Source of the DNA: Bacillota bacterium
GTDB taxonomy: Bacteria; Bacillota; Bacilli; Paenibacillales; Paenibacillaceae
Direction: 5' to 3'
Assembly: GCA_023391635.1 (NCBI GenBank)
Contig: JAEWAQ010000072.1
Span: 1 to 64,000 of the forward strand
Length of the DNA: 64,000 bases
Below, one piece after another: positions 51,677 to 60,215 of the stretch. The notes under the pieces are model-generated. The model ran no database searches. It had not been told where the DNA came from and worked only from the letters and a program-made list of their open reading frames with translations. The stretch's first letter is position 1. The number at the start of each line of letters is the position of its first letter. The position numbers were made by a program, and so were the translations under genes.

Positions 51677-52632
51677 CTAACCCGTCCTCCCGTGTTAAAC
51701 ACTTTTGCTGCTCCGCCCAACAGGCCCGATTTTGTTGGAAAATGTGCTTGCTTGATACTAACCTCGGAGTTACTGTGGTTTTTGAATCGTTCGGCAACGA
51801 CGCTTCTGGCAGTTTCAAGAAAAAAGGATTGGGCTTGAGACAACCCCCCGCCGATCACGATGGTATTGATCCCGTATAGATTAAGTGAATTAATCATGCT
51901 AATCCCCAATAACTCCCCTGCCTCTTGCAAGATGCTTCGAGCATTGAGGTCACCTGACAATGCTGCCTGGTACACCAGGTTTGCATTCATATAGGGCAAT
52001 TGCCCATCGGCATTTCGGACACCTTGCCCCATCACATAGCGGTTAAAAACAGCTGGTGCGGATACATATTTCTCCAGGCAACCTCTATTGCCGCATAAGC
52101 ACCACTCTCCATCATGAACAACTGTCGTATGCCCGAGGTTAATGGCCGGACCATTCTCAAAAGAGTAGAAATTATCGTTCGTATAAAGACTGGCGCCGAC
52201 CCCTGTTCCAATACAAATATACATAAAGTGGTCTAGAGATTTAGCCGCACCGTATATTTTCTCCCCTGTAGCCCCGGCAACGGCATCGTATTCCAAACAT
52301 ACAGGCAATTGCGTGTAACCTTGCAGAATCTCCACCAAATTCAAATGGGACCAATTCAAATTGATCGCATATTTAACTACACCATTCTCCAGGTCCAGAA
52401 CGCCAGGGCAAGACACGCCTATTCCCTCTACTTCTTGTTGAAGATCGTGCTTTCCAATAAACTGATGAACGGCTTCACAAATGTGATGGATATTGGCGCT
52501 TAGATCCTTGTTCCTGCGGACTGGGAGAGAGACGTCGTCCATCACTTCTCCATTACTTGCAACTAACCCGAGCTTGATATTCGTTCCTCCAATATCGACT
52601 CCGATAGCTAGCTTCTTCTCGCCATGCACCAT
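51673..52632 (-). CDS. ROK-family sugar kinase
   Basis: A 319-residue kinase-type ROK protein without a DNA-binding domain. It has the phosphate-binding AIGVDIGGTNIKLG near the N-terminus, the catalytic-region LEYDAVAGATGE, and GHTTVVHDGEWCLCGNRGCLE, where the His and Cys ligands hold zinc. It should phosphorylate N-acetylglucosamine or a similar hexose released by the GH20 enzyme. ATG 52632 follows GAAGAGGT; a TTG at 52647 is in frame but less well placed. It is the first gene of the operon. Confidence 0.9.
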   Translation of the reverse strand: MVHGEKKLAIGVDIGGTNIKLGLVASNGEVMDDVSLPVRRNKDLSANIHHICEAVHQFIGKHDLQQEVEGIGVSCPGVLDLENGVVKYAINLNWSHLNLVEILQGYTQLPVCLEYDAVAGATGEKIYGAAKSLDHFMYICIGTGVGASLYTNDNFYSFENGPAINLGHTTVVHDGEWCLCGNRGCLEKYVSAPAVFNRYVMGQGVRNADGQLPYMNANLVYQAALSGDLNARSILQEAGELLGISMINSLNLYGINTIVIGGGLSQAQSFFLETARSVVAERFKNHSNSEVSIKQAHFPTKSGLLGGAAKVFNTGGRVR

Positions 52633-52754
52633 GTTTACCTCTTCCAAAATAAATAATCTGATTGAGCCCCGTGTTAATAACTGTAGTATTCTGGAACCAC
52701 ATTGAAATCTGATTGCTTAATCCATACAACATCTCTCCTAGTGGCATTGTTAGT

Positions 52755-52771
52755 TTCTTCGCGAAAGAAAA
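52755..52771 (-). promoter_or_regulatory. candidate ROK-repressor operator downstream of the locus promoter
   Basis: Plus-strand TTCTTCGCGAAAGAAAA, with TTTCTT/AAGAAA arms, lies 13 bases downstream of the -10 box. It agrees at 14 of 17 positions with the centre of the palindrome upstream of the ROK repressor gene (46247-46263). The position fits a roadblock or start-site repressor site. Confidence 0.6.
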
Positions 52772-52783
52772 TAACCTATGAAC

Positions 52784-52812
52784 ACTATACTTTCCATGGT
52801 TCAATTTGTCAA
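52784..52812 (-). promoter_or_regulatory. sigma-A-type promoter of the ROK kinase/GH20 operon
   Basis: Minus strand: TTGACA (52812-52807), 17-bp spacer, TATAGT (52789-52784). Both boxes are near consensus. The predicted transcript has a leader of about 145 bases before the ROK kinase start. Confidence 0.8.
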
Positions 52813-52977
52813 TGGTTATTATCCCCCCACCCTATCACTTTTTCTTTTTTCGTTGTCTTATTTTGTCATGCTCGTTTTTTTACAGGCAGAATCTGCTATA
52901 TTGATATCGATATCCCGATTCGCATCGACCGCAAGTCAGGCAACGGACTTACAGACGAAGAAGGCGGGGTCGAACCT

Positions 52978-54741
52978 ATGGCGAATGCGCCATCTTCTCC
53001 CAAGTGGAGCCTGACGATCTTCCCCAAGCTGTTCATTGCGCTGGTGATCGTCGTCGCACCGCTCTACGGCATTGCAATCCGGATGAATCAGCTCGGTGAA
53101 TCCAGCCTGGAACGGGAATTGTCGAATTCCTTGCAGGCCAGAGTCGACTTTTATTTGAACGCGCTCGAAGTCGAGCATGAGCATATGGTCAGCTTGCTGC
53201 AAGAATATACGCTGGACAAGGATATTCAGCATCTGACCTACCTGTACGAGACAATGAAGCTGAGTGAATTCACCGACACGATCCGCAGGGTTCAGCAGAA
53301 GATCGAGCAATTGAAAGGATCCAGCATCTACGCCAAGAACGTCAGCCTGCACATCCTGACGCTTGGCCGTTCGATGAACAGCGAATTTTCCATCACCGAT
53401 AGCTTGCTGGATGAATATGAAGCGGTCAAGCCGCAGACCGGGGGCAATGGCAGCGGCCTCTTCCAATGGCATGACCGGTTGTTCCTTGCTCTCTCCTACC
53501 CGACGGTGCCATCCATGACCCTCGAACCCGGCTTTATCTTATCCATCGAATTGGACCTGGACGCCATGAAGCAAGCGTTGCTATCGTTCCGTACGCACGA
53601 GGATGCCGGCGCGATGTTGATCCACACGCAGAATCGTTCGGTGATCGCAGCAAGCTTGCAAGACAAATTCGACCGCATCGTCGACACGTTCGCGGACAAA
53701 TTCGCCGCACAGGATTTATCGGGGTTGGAGCCGCTGCGGCTGGACAGACAGGATTACGTCGTGGCCTATCAATACTCCGAATCGTTCGGCCACTACCTGG
53801 TCGCCTATATGCCGACCCGGCAAATGCTCGGACCGATCGACACCTACAAAACATGGCTGTGGCTGCTCTCCTTCATCGCGCTTATCATCATTATCGCCTA
53901 TTCCTATTGGATATACCGCTTGATACACCGCCCGCTGCAGAAGCTCGTCAGGGCGTTCCGCAAAGTCGAGCAGATGCAGCTGACAACGATCGAAGTACCG
54001 AAATCTCATGATGAATTCCTGTACCTGTTCCAAAGGTTCAACATCATGGTCGGCAACTTGAACGAACTGATCAAGCAGGTATACGAACAGAAGCTGCGCA
54101 CCCAGAGCTCGGAGCTGAAGCAGCTGCAAGCGCAGATCAATCCGCACTTCCTGTATAACACCTACTTCATCCTCTACCGGCTGGCCAAGATGAACGACAA
54201 CGAAAGCATCGCCCGTTTCTGCCAGTACCTGGGAGAATATTTTCAATATATTACCCGCACTTCTTCTGACGAGATTACGCTTGACCTGGAGTTCAAGCAT
54301 TCGCGAACGTACGCAGAAATACAAAATATCCGCTTCAAGGATCGGATCGAAGTGGACTTCGCCGTGCTGCCGGACGTTTGCAAAGCGTACCGCGTGCCCC
54401 GTCTCATTCTGCAGCCGATCGTGGAAAATGCGTATAAATACGGCCTGGAGAAGAAGCGCTCGCACGGCATCGTCCGCGTCGGGACGGAAATTTCCGATCG
54501 CGCTTTGTTCGTCACTGTGGAAGACAACGGCCAACAGCTATCGGACGAGCAACTCGAAGATTTGGCGCGCCAACTGCAGATGCCGCTGCAAGGCGACGAG
54601 ATGGAATATACCGGATTGCTGAACGTCCAGCGCCGCTTGCAAATCCGGTTCGGACATCATTACGGCGTACAAGTGTCAAGAGGATCGATGGGCGGCCTGC
54701 TCGTGCGTTTGAATATGCCTTGGCCGGAACCCGACAAATGA
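52978..54741 (+). CDS. sensor histidine kinase, YesM type
   Basis: A 587-residue kinase. TM1 (about 15-33), extracellular sensor domain (34-290), TM2 (292-314), HAMP-like linker, His_kinase block with His390 in QINPHFLYNTYFIL, and HATPase with VENAYKYGLEKK and VEDNGQQLSDEQL; the DNG loop is retained but the following glycines are altered. ATG 52978 has AAGGCGGGG upstream. The upstream 150 bases are T-rich and divergent from the ROK kinase promoter. It partners the AraC-type regulator that starts 15 bases after its stop. Confidence 0.92.
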   Translation: MANAPSSPKWSLTIFPKLFIALVIVVAPLYGIAIRMNQLGESSLERELSNSLQARVDFYLNALEVEHEHMVSLLQEYTLDKDIQHLTYLYETMKLSEFTDTIRRVQQKIEQLKGSSIYAKNVSLHILTLGRSMNSEFSITDSLLDEYEAVKPQTGGNGSGLFQWHDRLFLALSYPTVPSMTLEPGFILSIELDLDAMKQALLSFRTHEDAGAMLIHTQNRSVIAASLQDKFDRIVDTFADKFAAQDLSGLEPLRLDRQDYVVAYQYSESFGHYLVAYMPTRQMLGPIDTYKTWLWLLSFIALIIIIAYSYWIYRLIHRPLQKLVRAFRKVEQMQLTTIEVPKSHDEFLYLFQRFNIMVGNLNELIKQVYEQKLRTQSSELKQLQAQINPHFLYNTYFILYRLAKMNDNESIARFCQYLGEYFQYITRTSSDEITLDLEFKHSRTYAEIQNIRFKDRIEVDFAVLPDVCKAYRVPRLILQPIVENAYKYGLEKKRSHGIVRVGTEISDRALFVTVEDNGQQLSDEQLEDLARQLQMPLQGDEMEYTGLLNVQRRLQIRFGHHYGVQVSRGSMGGLLVRLNMPWPEPDK

Positions 54742-54756
54742 AAGGCGGTTGCTCTC

Positions 54757-56376
54757 ATGCTGCGGATGCTCATTGTCGACGACGAACCGATCATCGTGGA
54801 AGGCTTGTCCGAATTGTTCCAGCAGACCGACCATCTGGAGCTTGAGATCCATCAGGCGTTCGACGGCGTCGAAGCGCTGGAAATCGCAAGCAAGCTGCGG
54901 ATCGATATTCTGCTCACCGATTACAACATGCCCGAAATGGACGGCCATGAACTGCAGCTGGCCATTACACGCATCTGGCCGAGATGCAAAGTGATATTCC
55001 TGACCGGCTACAATGACTTCGAATATATCCAAACAACGATGCGCAGCGGCGCACAGGACTTCGTGCTCAAGACAGAAGGTGACGAGACGATTCTTGCCGC
55101 CGTAGAAAAGACGATCCGGGCCATCTCGGAAGATCACAGCTTCGACCGCCTGATCCGCGACGCCCGCACCCAGATGGAACAGTCGCTCCCGGCCATGCGC
55201 AAAGATTTATTGCAAGCTCTTCTGAATGGCGACCCGGAAGCGATGCACCGGCGGCATCGCAGCTTCGGCGATCTGGGAATCCCGCTGGATGCGGATAGTC
55301 CCGTCTATGTGATCCTCGGCCGCATCGATCGCTGGCGGGAGGATATGGCGAACGGGGACCGGGAGCTGTTCCTGTTCTCGGTTCAGAATATCGTAAGCGA
55401 GTACTTTGCTGCAGGCTTTGCGCTGACGAGCTTTCTGGCCGGCAGCGGACGCCTGGTCTGGTTGTTGCAACCAGCCGCGGGGAACGCGGGAGGGGAGCGA
55501 GAGATTGTGCTGGGCACGCTTGAATCGATCCAGTCCGCCTGCAAGCTCTATTTGAAATTAACCGCCTCCTATGTCGTCACCTGCGATGCAGTCCCTTGGG
55601 AACAGCTGCCCCAAGCCTATGACCGGCTGTCGCTCCTGTTCGAGAAGGGGCTGGGACTCGGCGAAGAGATGCTGCTGTCCGATGAACGCCTGTTCGCCGA
55701 AGAACGGCAGCCCGCGAGCGCGGGCGTGCGCAGAATCCGCCTGCTCGACCAATATTTGACGAACAAGGACGAAGCACGGTTTTTCGCTCATTTCGAGGAA
55801 TTGATGCAGGCCATGGAAGACGATCAAACGCTGCAGACCGGGCTTGCGCTCGAGGTGTTCTACGAACTGACCGCCATCTTCATATCCCATCTCAACCGCT
55901 TGGACCTGTTCACGGATTGGTCGCGTTCCGCCCACGTCGGAAAGCTGTTGTCCATCCGCGAGCATCGCTCCTGGCAAGAAGTGCATGCGTTCTTCCGCGG
56001 TCTTGCCCGCGATCTCTTCAGCCGGATGCACAGTGGAAACGAGGAAGCGTCCAGCGAAGTCGTCCGAACGATCCATGAATACATCGAGGCGAACCTGCAT
56101 GGCGATCTCTCCCTGAACCGGCTCGCCGACCTCGTGTACTTGACTCCGTTCTATGTGTCGCGACTGTACAAACAGATCACGCATCGAAGCATCAGCGACT
56201 ACATCGCGGACAAGCGCGTAGCCGCGGCCAAGCAGCTGCTGGGCGAAACCCCGCTCAAAATCCATGAGGTCGGCATGAGAATCGGCTATGACTCGCCGGC
56301 TTACTTTACGAGGTTCTTCAAGAAAATGACCCGGATGACGCCTCAGGAGTACCGGGATTCGCTAAAGAAGATATGA
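54757..56376 (+). CDS. two-component response regulator, AraC-type output
   Basis: A 539-residue YesN-type regulator. The receiver (1-120) has Asp8-Asp9 and phospho-acceptor Asp55 in LLTDYNMPEMDG. A linker domain of about 300 residues follows, and two AraC helix-turn-helices lie at about 435-537 (LSLNRLADLVYLTPFYVSRL and IGYDSPAYFTRFFKKM). ATG 54757 follows AAAGGCGG. It probably activates the binding-protein/permease genes immediately downstream after a 100-base gap. Confidence 0.93.
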   Translation: MLRMLIVDDEPIIVEGLSELFQQTDHLELEIHQAFDGVEALEIASKLRIDILLTDYNMPEMDGHELQLAITRIWPRCKVIFLTGYNDFEYIQTTMRSGAQDFVLKTEGDETILAAVEKTIRAISEDHSFDRLIRDARTQMEQSLPAMRKDLLQALLNGDPEAMHRRHRSFGDLGIPLDADSPVYVILGRIDRWREDMANGDRELFLFSVQNIVSEYFAAGFALTSFLAGSGRLVWLLQPAAGNAGGEREIVLGTLESIQSACKLYLKLTASYVVTCDAVPWEQLPQAYDRLSLLFEKGLGLGEEMLLSDERLFAEERQPASAGVRRIRLLDQYLTNKDEARFFAHFEELMQAMEDDQTLQTGLALEVFYELTAIFISHLNRLDLFTDWSRSAHVGKLLSIREHRSWQEVHAFFRGLARDLFSRMHSGNEEASSEVVRTIHEYIEANLHGDLSLNRLADLVYLTPFYVSRLYKQITHRSISDYIADKRVAAAKQLLGETPLKIHEVGMRIGYDSPAYFTRFFKKMTRMTPQEYRDSLKKI

Positions 56377-56476
56377 GAAGTCAACATAACGCATCCCTTT
56401 CCTATATATGTGTGGCGCAAGCGCATCCATAATGAACTTGTAAGCAAATTACAACTTGAAGGGGAGAAGCGGCACA

Positions 56477-58195
56477 ATGAAATGGAAGAAAATCAAGTTC
56501 GCTACGGTCATTGCAGTCCTGCTGGCGATGGTTGCCGCAACGGCCTGCACGAATGGCGGCAATGAAGCTGCCAGTTCAAGCCCCGGCAGTTCGCAAGACA
56601 CGGCAAGCCCTTCGGCCAGCAAAGCGCCTGCCATGGCGGAGGGACCTTACGGCAAGTACGATCCGCCGATCACGCTGACGACGGTTAAAGGAGATACGCC
56701 CGGCGTCGAGCGGCTGCCTGACCAAACGCTCGAGGACAATGTGTGGACACGAGAATATTTGTCCGAGTTGGGTATCAGCTTGAAGTACAATTGGATCGTC
56801 AACACCGCGCAGTATCCGAACAAAGTGATGGTTACGATCGTTTCCGGAGATTTGCCCGACTTCTTCGAAGTAAACGCCCAGCAATTCCAGACGCTCGCGC
56901 AGGCCGGACAACTGGCGGACTTATCGGATGTTCTGGACAAATACGGCACCGATCTGGTCAAGACCAACTTCGATGAAGCCATGCGCCGCAACGGTACCGT
57001 GGAAGGCAAGCTGCTCGGCTTCCCGCGCGACGGCCAGAGCCGGGACGACGCCAACATGCTGTATATCCGCAAGGATTGGCTCGACAAGCTGGGCTTGCAG
57101 CCGCCGAAGACGATGGACGAACTGATGAACGTCGCCATTGCCTTCGCGACGAAGGACCCGGATGGCAACAACAAGCAGGACACGTACGGTCTCGCTCTCT
57201 CGAAAGATCTGTTCGACGGGTTCGCGACGATCGCCGGCTTCCTGAACGGCTATGGCGCTTATGCCTATAATCCGGCAAACGGCTCCGGCACGAACCTGAT
57301 GTTCCAGAAAGACGCAAGCGGCAAGCTCGTCTACGGGGACATCCAGCCTGAAGTGAAGACCGCGCTGGGCAAGCTGCAGGAGTTGTTCGTAGCCGGCGCG
57401 ATCCATCCGGAGTTCAGCGTTCAGGACGGCGGCAAAGTCGGCGAATTGATGACCTCGGGCAAAGTCGGCATGCTGTACGGAGCGTTCTGGGTGCCGACAT
57501 GGCCGATTCAGAACATGAAGCAGACCGATCCGACAGTCGATTGGAGAGTATACGAAGCGCCTGCCGCGGACGGCAGCCCGTCCGTCGTGCAGTCGACTTC
57601 CACGCCAACCCGTTACTTGGTCGTATCGAAGAACGCGAAGCATCCGGAAGCGCTGATAAAGATCATCAACTACACGACCGAGAAGCTGGCCGGTACAGAG
57701 AAGAATGTTGAAAAGTACCATACGGTCGTCAAAGGGGACAAAAATTACTCACTTCACACTTTGGCACCGGCCTACTTCGGCACGGCGGACACCAATCAGA
57801 ATTACTTCTATCAAGTGGAAGATGCGCTCAAGAAGAATGACCCGAGCGCGATGGACGACGAAGCCAAAATGTACTACGAACAGGTGAAAAAGTTCGAAGG
57901 CGGCGATTACTCGCAGTTTTCCGGCTATGCCTTGTGGGGTCCCGGCGGCGTATTCGATACGCTGGGCAAGTACAAAAAGAACGATCGCATCAAAACATCG
58001 GTATATACCGGCGCGCCGACGCCGACGATGCTCTCCCGCGGACCGTCGTTGCGCGACCTGGAAGTGAAGACGTTCATCGAGATCATCATGGGCGCCAAGC
58101 CGCTTGACGCGTTCGACGAATTCGCCGACCAATGGCTGAAGCAGGGCGGACAGGATATTCTTGACGAAGTGAACGCCTCCGGTCAAGTTCAGTAA
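56477..58195 (+). CDS. sugar ABC transporter substrate-binding lipoprotein
   Basis: A 572-residue LplA-like lipoprotein. The signal peptide ends VAATAC (Cys24), followed by a Ser/Pro/Ala linker and a long solute-binding domain. ATG 56477 was chosen because it begins the basic n-region and follows GGGGAG; an in-frame ATG at 56456 has no ribosome binding site. It is the receptor for the two permeases that follow and is separated from them by a strong hairpin. The substrate is unknown; no hydrolase gene lies in this operon. Confidence 0.93.
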   Translation: MKWKKIKFATVIAVLLAMVAATACTNGGNEAASSSPGSSQDTASPSASKAPAMAEGPYGKYDPPITLTTVKGDTPGVERLPDQTLEDNVWTREYLSELGISLKYNWIVNTAQYPNKVMVTIVSGDLPDFFEVNAQQFQTLAQAGQLADLSDVLDKYGTDLVKTNFDEAMRRNGTVEGKLLGFPRDGQSRDDANMLYIRKDWLDKLGLQPPKTMDELMNVAIAFATKDPDGNNKQDTYGLALSKDLFDGFATIAGFLNGYGAYAYNPANGSGTNLMFQKDASGKLVYGDIQPEVKTALGKLQELFVAGAIHPEFSVQDGGKVGELMTSGKVGMLYGAFWVPTWPIQNMKQTDPTVDWRVYEAPAADGSPSVVQSTSTPTRYLVVSKNAKHPEALIKIINYTTEKLAGTEKNVEKYHTVVKGDKNYSLHTLAPAYFGTADTNQNYFYQVEDALKKNDPSAMDDEAKMYYEQVKKFEGGDYSQFSGYALWGPGGVFDTLGKYKKNDRIKTSVYTGAPTPTMLSRGPSLRDLEVKTFIEIIMGAKPLDAFDEFADQWLKQGGQDILDEVNASGQVQ

Positions 58196-58208
58196 CGCTA
58201 GCAATCGT

Positions 58209-58243
58209 GGCATGAGGATAGAGGCCCCCTCTATCCTCATGCC
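58209..58243 (+). terminator. strong intercistronic hairpin after the binding-protein gene
   Basis: GGCATGAGGATAGAGG (58209-58224) and CCTCTATCCTCATGCC (58228-58243) form a perfect 16-bp stem with a CCC loop. No T run follows. The permease ribosome binding site (AAGGAGG) begins 6 bases later. It most likely stabilises the binding-protein mRNA and lowers permease expression, so it is not a complete terminator. Confidence 0.8.
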
Positions 58244-58262
58244 TTGCTAAGGAGGACATGCG

Positions 58263-59162
58263 ATGACCCGAAAAAAGTGGAAGCTGGAATTTCCTTTGCA
58301 CATCATGTTATTGCCGGGTCTTATCCTGGTTCTCGTCTTCGCTTACGGGCCGATGGCCGGCATCGTCATCGCCTTTCAAAATTTCAATCCCGGCAAAGGC
58401 TTGTTCGGGTCCGATTATATCGGTATGGACAATTTCCGATACATCTACGGTCTGCCGGATACGACGATCGTCATTCGCAACACCGTCTATATCGCCTTTA
58501 TGAAGATGGTTGCAGGACTCGTCGCGCCGATCGTCACCGCTTTGCTGCTCAACGAGCTGCGCAAGCAACTGTTCAAGCGTTCGGTGCAGACGCTTATCTA
58601 CTTGCCGAACTTTCTGTCCTGGGTCATTCTCTCCGGCATTCTGCTCGATGTCCTGTCGCCGACCGACGGGATCGTCAATCGATTCATCAACTGGCTCGGG
58701 TTCAAGAGCATCTTCTTCCTCGGCGACGCCAAATGGTTCCCTTACGTCATGGTCACGACCGACGTCTGGAAGGAATTCGGGTTCAACACCATCGTCTATC
58801 TTGCCACTCTGACGAGCATCAATCCGACGCTGTACGAAGCGGCCGTCATCGACGGCGCCAATCGCTGGAAACAGACCCTGCACGTCACCCTTCCCGGCAT
58901 GCTGCCGATCATCATTCTGCTGATGACGTTAAGCCTGGGCCAGGTGCTGAATGCCGGCTTCGACCAGATCTTCAACCTGTACAGCCCGAATGTCTATTCT
59001 ACGGGCGACATACTCGACACTTACGTGTATCGCATCGGGCTCGGCAACGGGCAGTTCGGCCTGGCCACGGCGGTGGGATTGTTCAAGTCGGTCATCTCCT
59101 TGTTCATGATCTCCATCTCCTATATCCTTGCCTACCGATTCGCCAACTACCGGATATTCTAA
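58263..59162 (+). CDS. carbohydrate ABC transporter permease, LplB type
   Basis: A 299-residue permease with six predicted helices and a very short N-terminal tail. The EAA loop reads EAAVIDGANRWKQTLHVTLP. ATG 58263 has AAGGAGGACATGCG directly upstream. It forms a channel with the next gene. A longer frame on the same strand in this region is a non-coding shadow. Confidence 0.93.
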   Translation: MTRKKWKLEFPLHIMLLPGLILVLVFAYGPMAGIVIAFQNFNPGKGLFGSDYIGMDNFRYIYGLPDTTIVIRNTVYIAFMKMVAGLVAPIVTALLLNELRKQLFKRSVQTLIYLPNFLSWVILSGILLDVLSPTDGIVNRFINWLGFKSIFFLGDAKWFPYVMVTTDVWKEFGFNTIVYLATLTSINPTLYEAAVIDGANRWKQTLHVTLPGMLPIIILLMTLSLGQVLNAGFDQIFNLYSPNVYSTGDILDTYVYRIGLGNGQFGLATAVGLFKSVISLFMISISYILAYRFANYRIF

Positions 59163-59186
59163 GACACAGGGAGAGGAGGAACTCGG

Positions 59187-60074
59187 GTGGTCGAGCATTA
59201 TTCCGGCAGCCGCAAGCTATTTGTCACCTTCAACTATGTATTTCTAGGATGTCTGGCGCTGATCTGCATCCTGCCCCTTGTGAATGTACTGGCCCTGTCG
59301 TTCAGCTCCACGAGCGCCATCGAGCAAGGCCGCGTCACCTTCTGGCCGGTCGAGTTCTCGACATTCGCTTACGAATATATCGCGCAATCCAAGCCGTTCC
59401 AAGCCTCGATCTGGGTGTCCGCGCAGCGGGTGTTCCTCGGGGTTGGGCTGAACTTCGTACTGACGATTCTGACGGCATACCCGCTGTCGCGGGAGACGGA
59501 ACAATTCCGGTTCCGTACGCTCTATGTATGGATTTTCGTGTTCACCATGCTGTTCTCCGGCGGTCTGATTCCCAGTTACGTCCTGGTGAAGGAATTGGGG
59601 CTGCTGGATTCGATCTGGGCGCTCGTCCTGCCCGGTGCGGTGCCGATCTTCAATGTCGTGCTGATGCTCAACTTTTTTCGCAATCTGCCGAAGGAATTGA
59701 CGGAAGCCGCCCTGATCGACGGCGCCAATCACTGGAAAATCCTGTGGAGGATCATGGTGCCGCTCTCTTTGCCCGCGCAAGCGACCGTTACCCTGTTCGC
59801 CATCGTCGGTCATTGGAACGAATGGTTTCATGGCCTGATCTATATGAACGATCCGATGCATTATCCGCTCGCGAGTTATTTGCAGACGGTTATCATCAAA
59901 TACGATCTGTCTACGTTGTCCGACCCTTCGATGCTTGAGATTATATCCAAATTGAACAATCGCTCCATTAAAGCATCGCAAATCTTCCTGGGCGCATTGC
60001 CCGTTCTCGTGCTTTACCCGTTCCTGCAGCGGTATTTCATGAGCGGCATCGTACTGGGGAGCGTGAAGGAATAA
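59187..60074 (+). CDS. carbohydrate ABC transporter permease, LplC type
   Basis: A 295-residue permease with six predicted helices. The EAA loop reads EAALIDGANHWKILWRIMVP and the C-terminus MSGIVLGSVKE matches the family. GTG 59187 follows GAGGAGGAACTCG. It is the last gene of the plus-strand transport operon. It converges on the Gfo/Idh gene 141 bases away. Confidence 0.93.
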   Translation: MVEHYSGSRKLFVTFNYVFLGCLALICILPLVNVLALSFSSTSAIEQGRVTFWPVEFSTFAYEYIAQSKPFQASIWVSAQRVFLGVGLNFVLTILTAYPLSRETEQFRFRTLYVWIFVFTMLFSGGLIPSYVLVKELGLLDSIWALVLPGAVPIFNVVLMLNFFRNLPKELTEAALIDGANHWKILWRIMVPLSLPAQATVTLFAIVGHWNEWFHGLIYMNDPMHYPLASYLQTVIIKYDLSTLSDPSMLEIISKLNNRSIKASQIFLGALPVLVLYPFLQRYFMSGIVLGSVKE

Positions 60075-60098
60075 GCCGCGTATATGAGAATGCGAAGA

Positions 60099-60130
60099 AG
60101 CCGCCCCTGAACGACTGTTCGGAGACGGCT
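60099..60130. terminator. imperfect hairpin between convergent operons
   Basis: AGCCG (60099-60103) pairs with CGGCT (60126-60130), and the inner GAAC/GTTC with G-U-compatible positions between extends the stem to about 13 pairs. No long T run follows on either strand. Its place between the permease stop (60074) and the oxidoreductase stop (60216) suggests a shared terminator. Confidence 0.45.
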
Positions 60131-60215
60131 CCTCGGCTCGCGTGCGCTTCGCCTCACGCCGGCAGCATGCGCGCGCCTTGTCCCAACTTGGACAATCGGT
60201 GCAATGTTGAATCGT

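Noticed and set aside
58244..59938. A 564-codon frame overlapping both permease genes on the plus strand
   Set aside because: It is the +1 shadow of two permeases with clear starts and motifs; its product is Arg/His-rich and lacks membrane segments.
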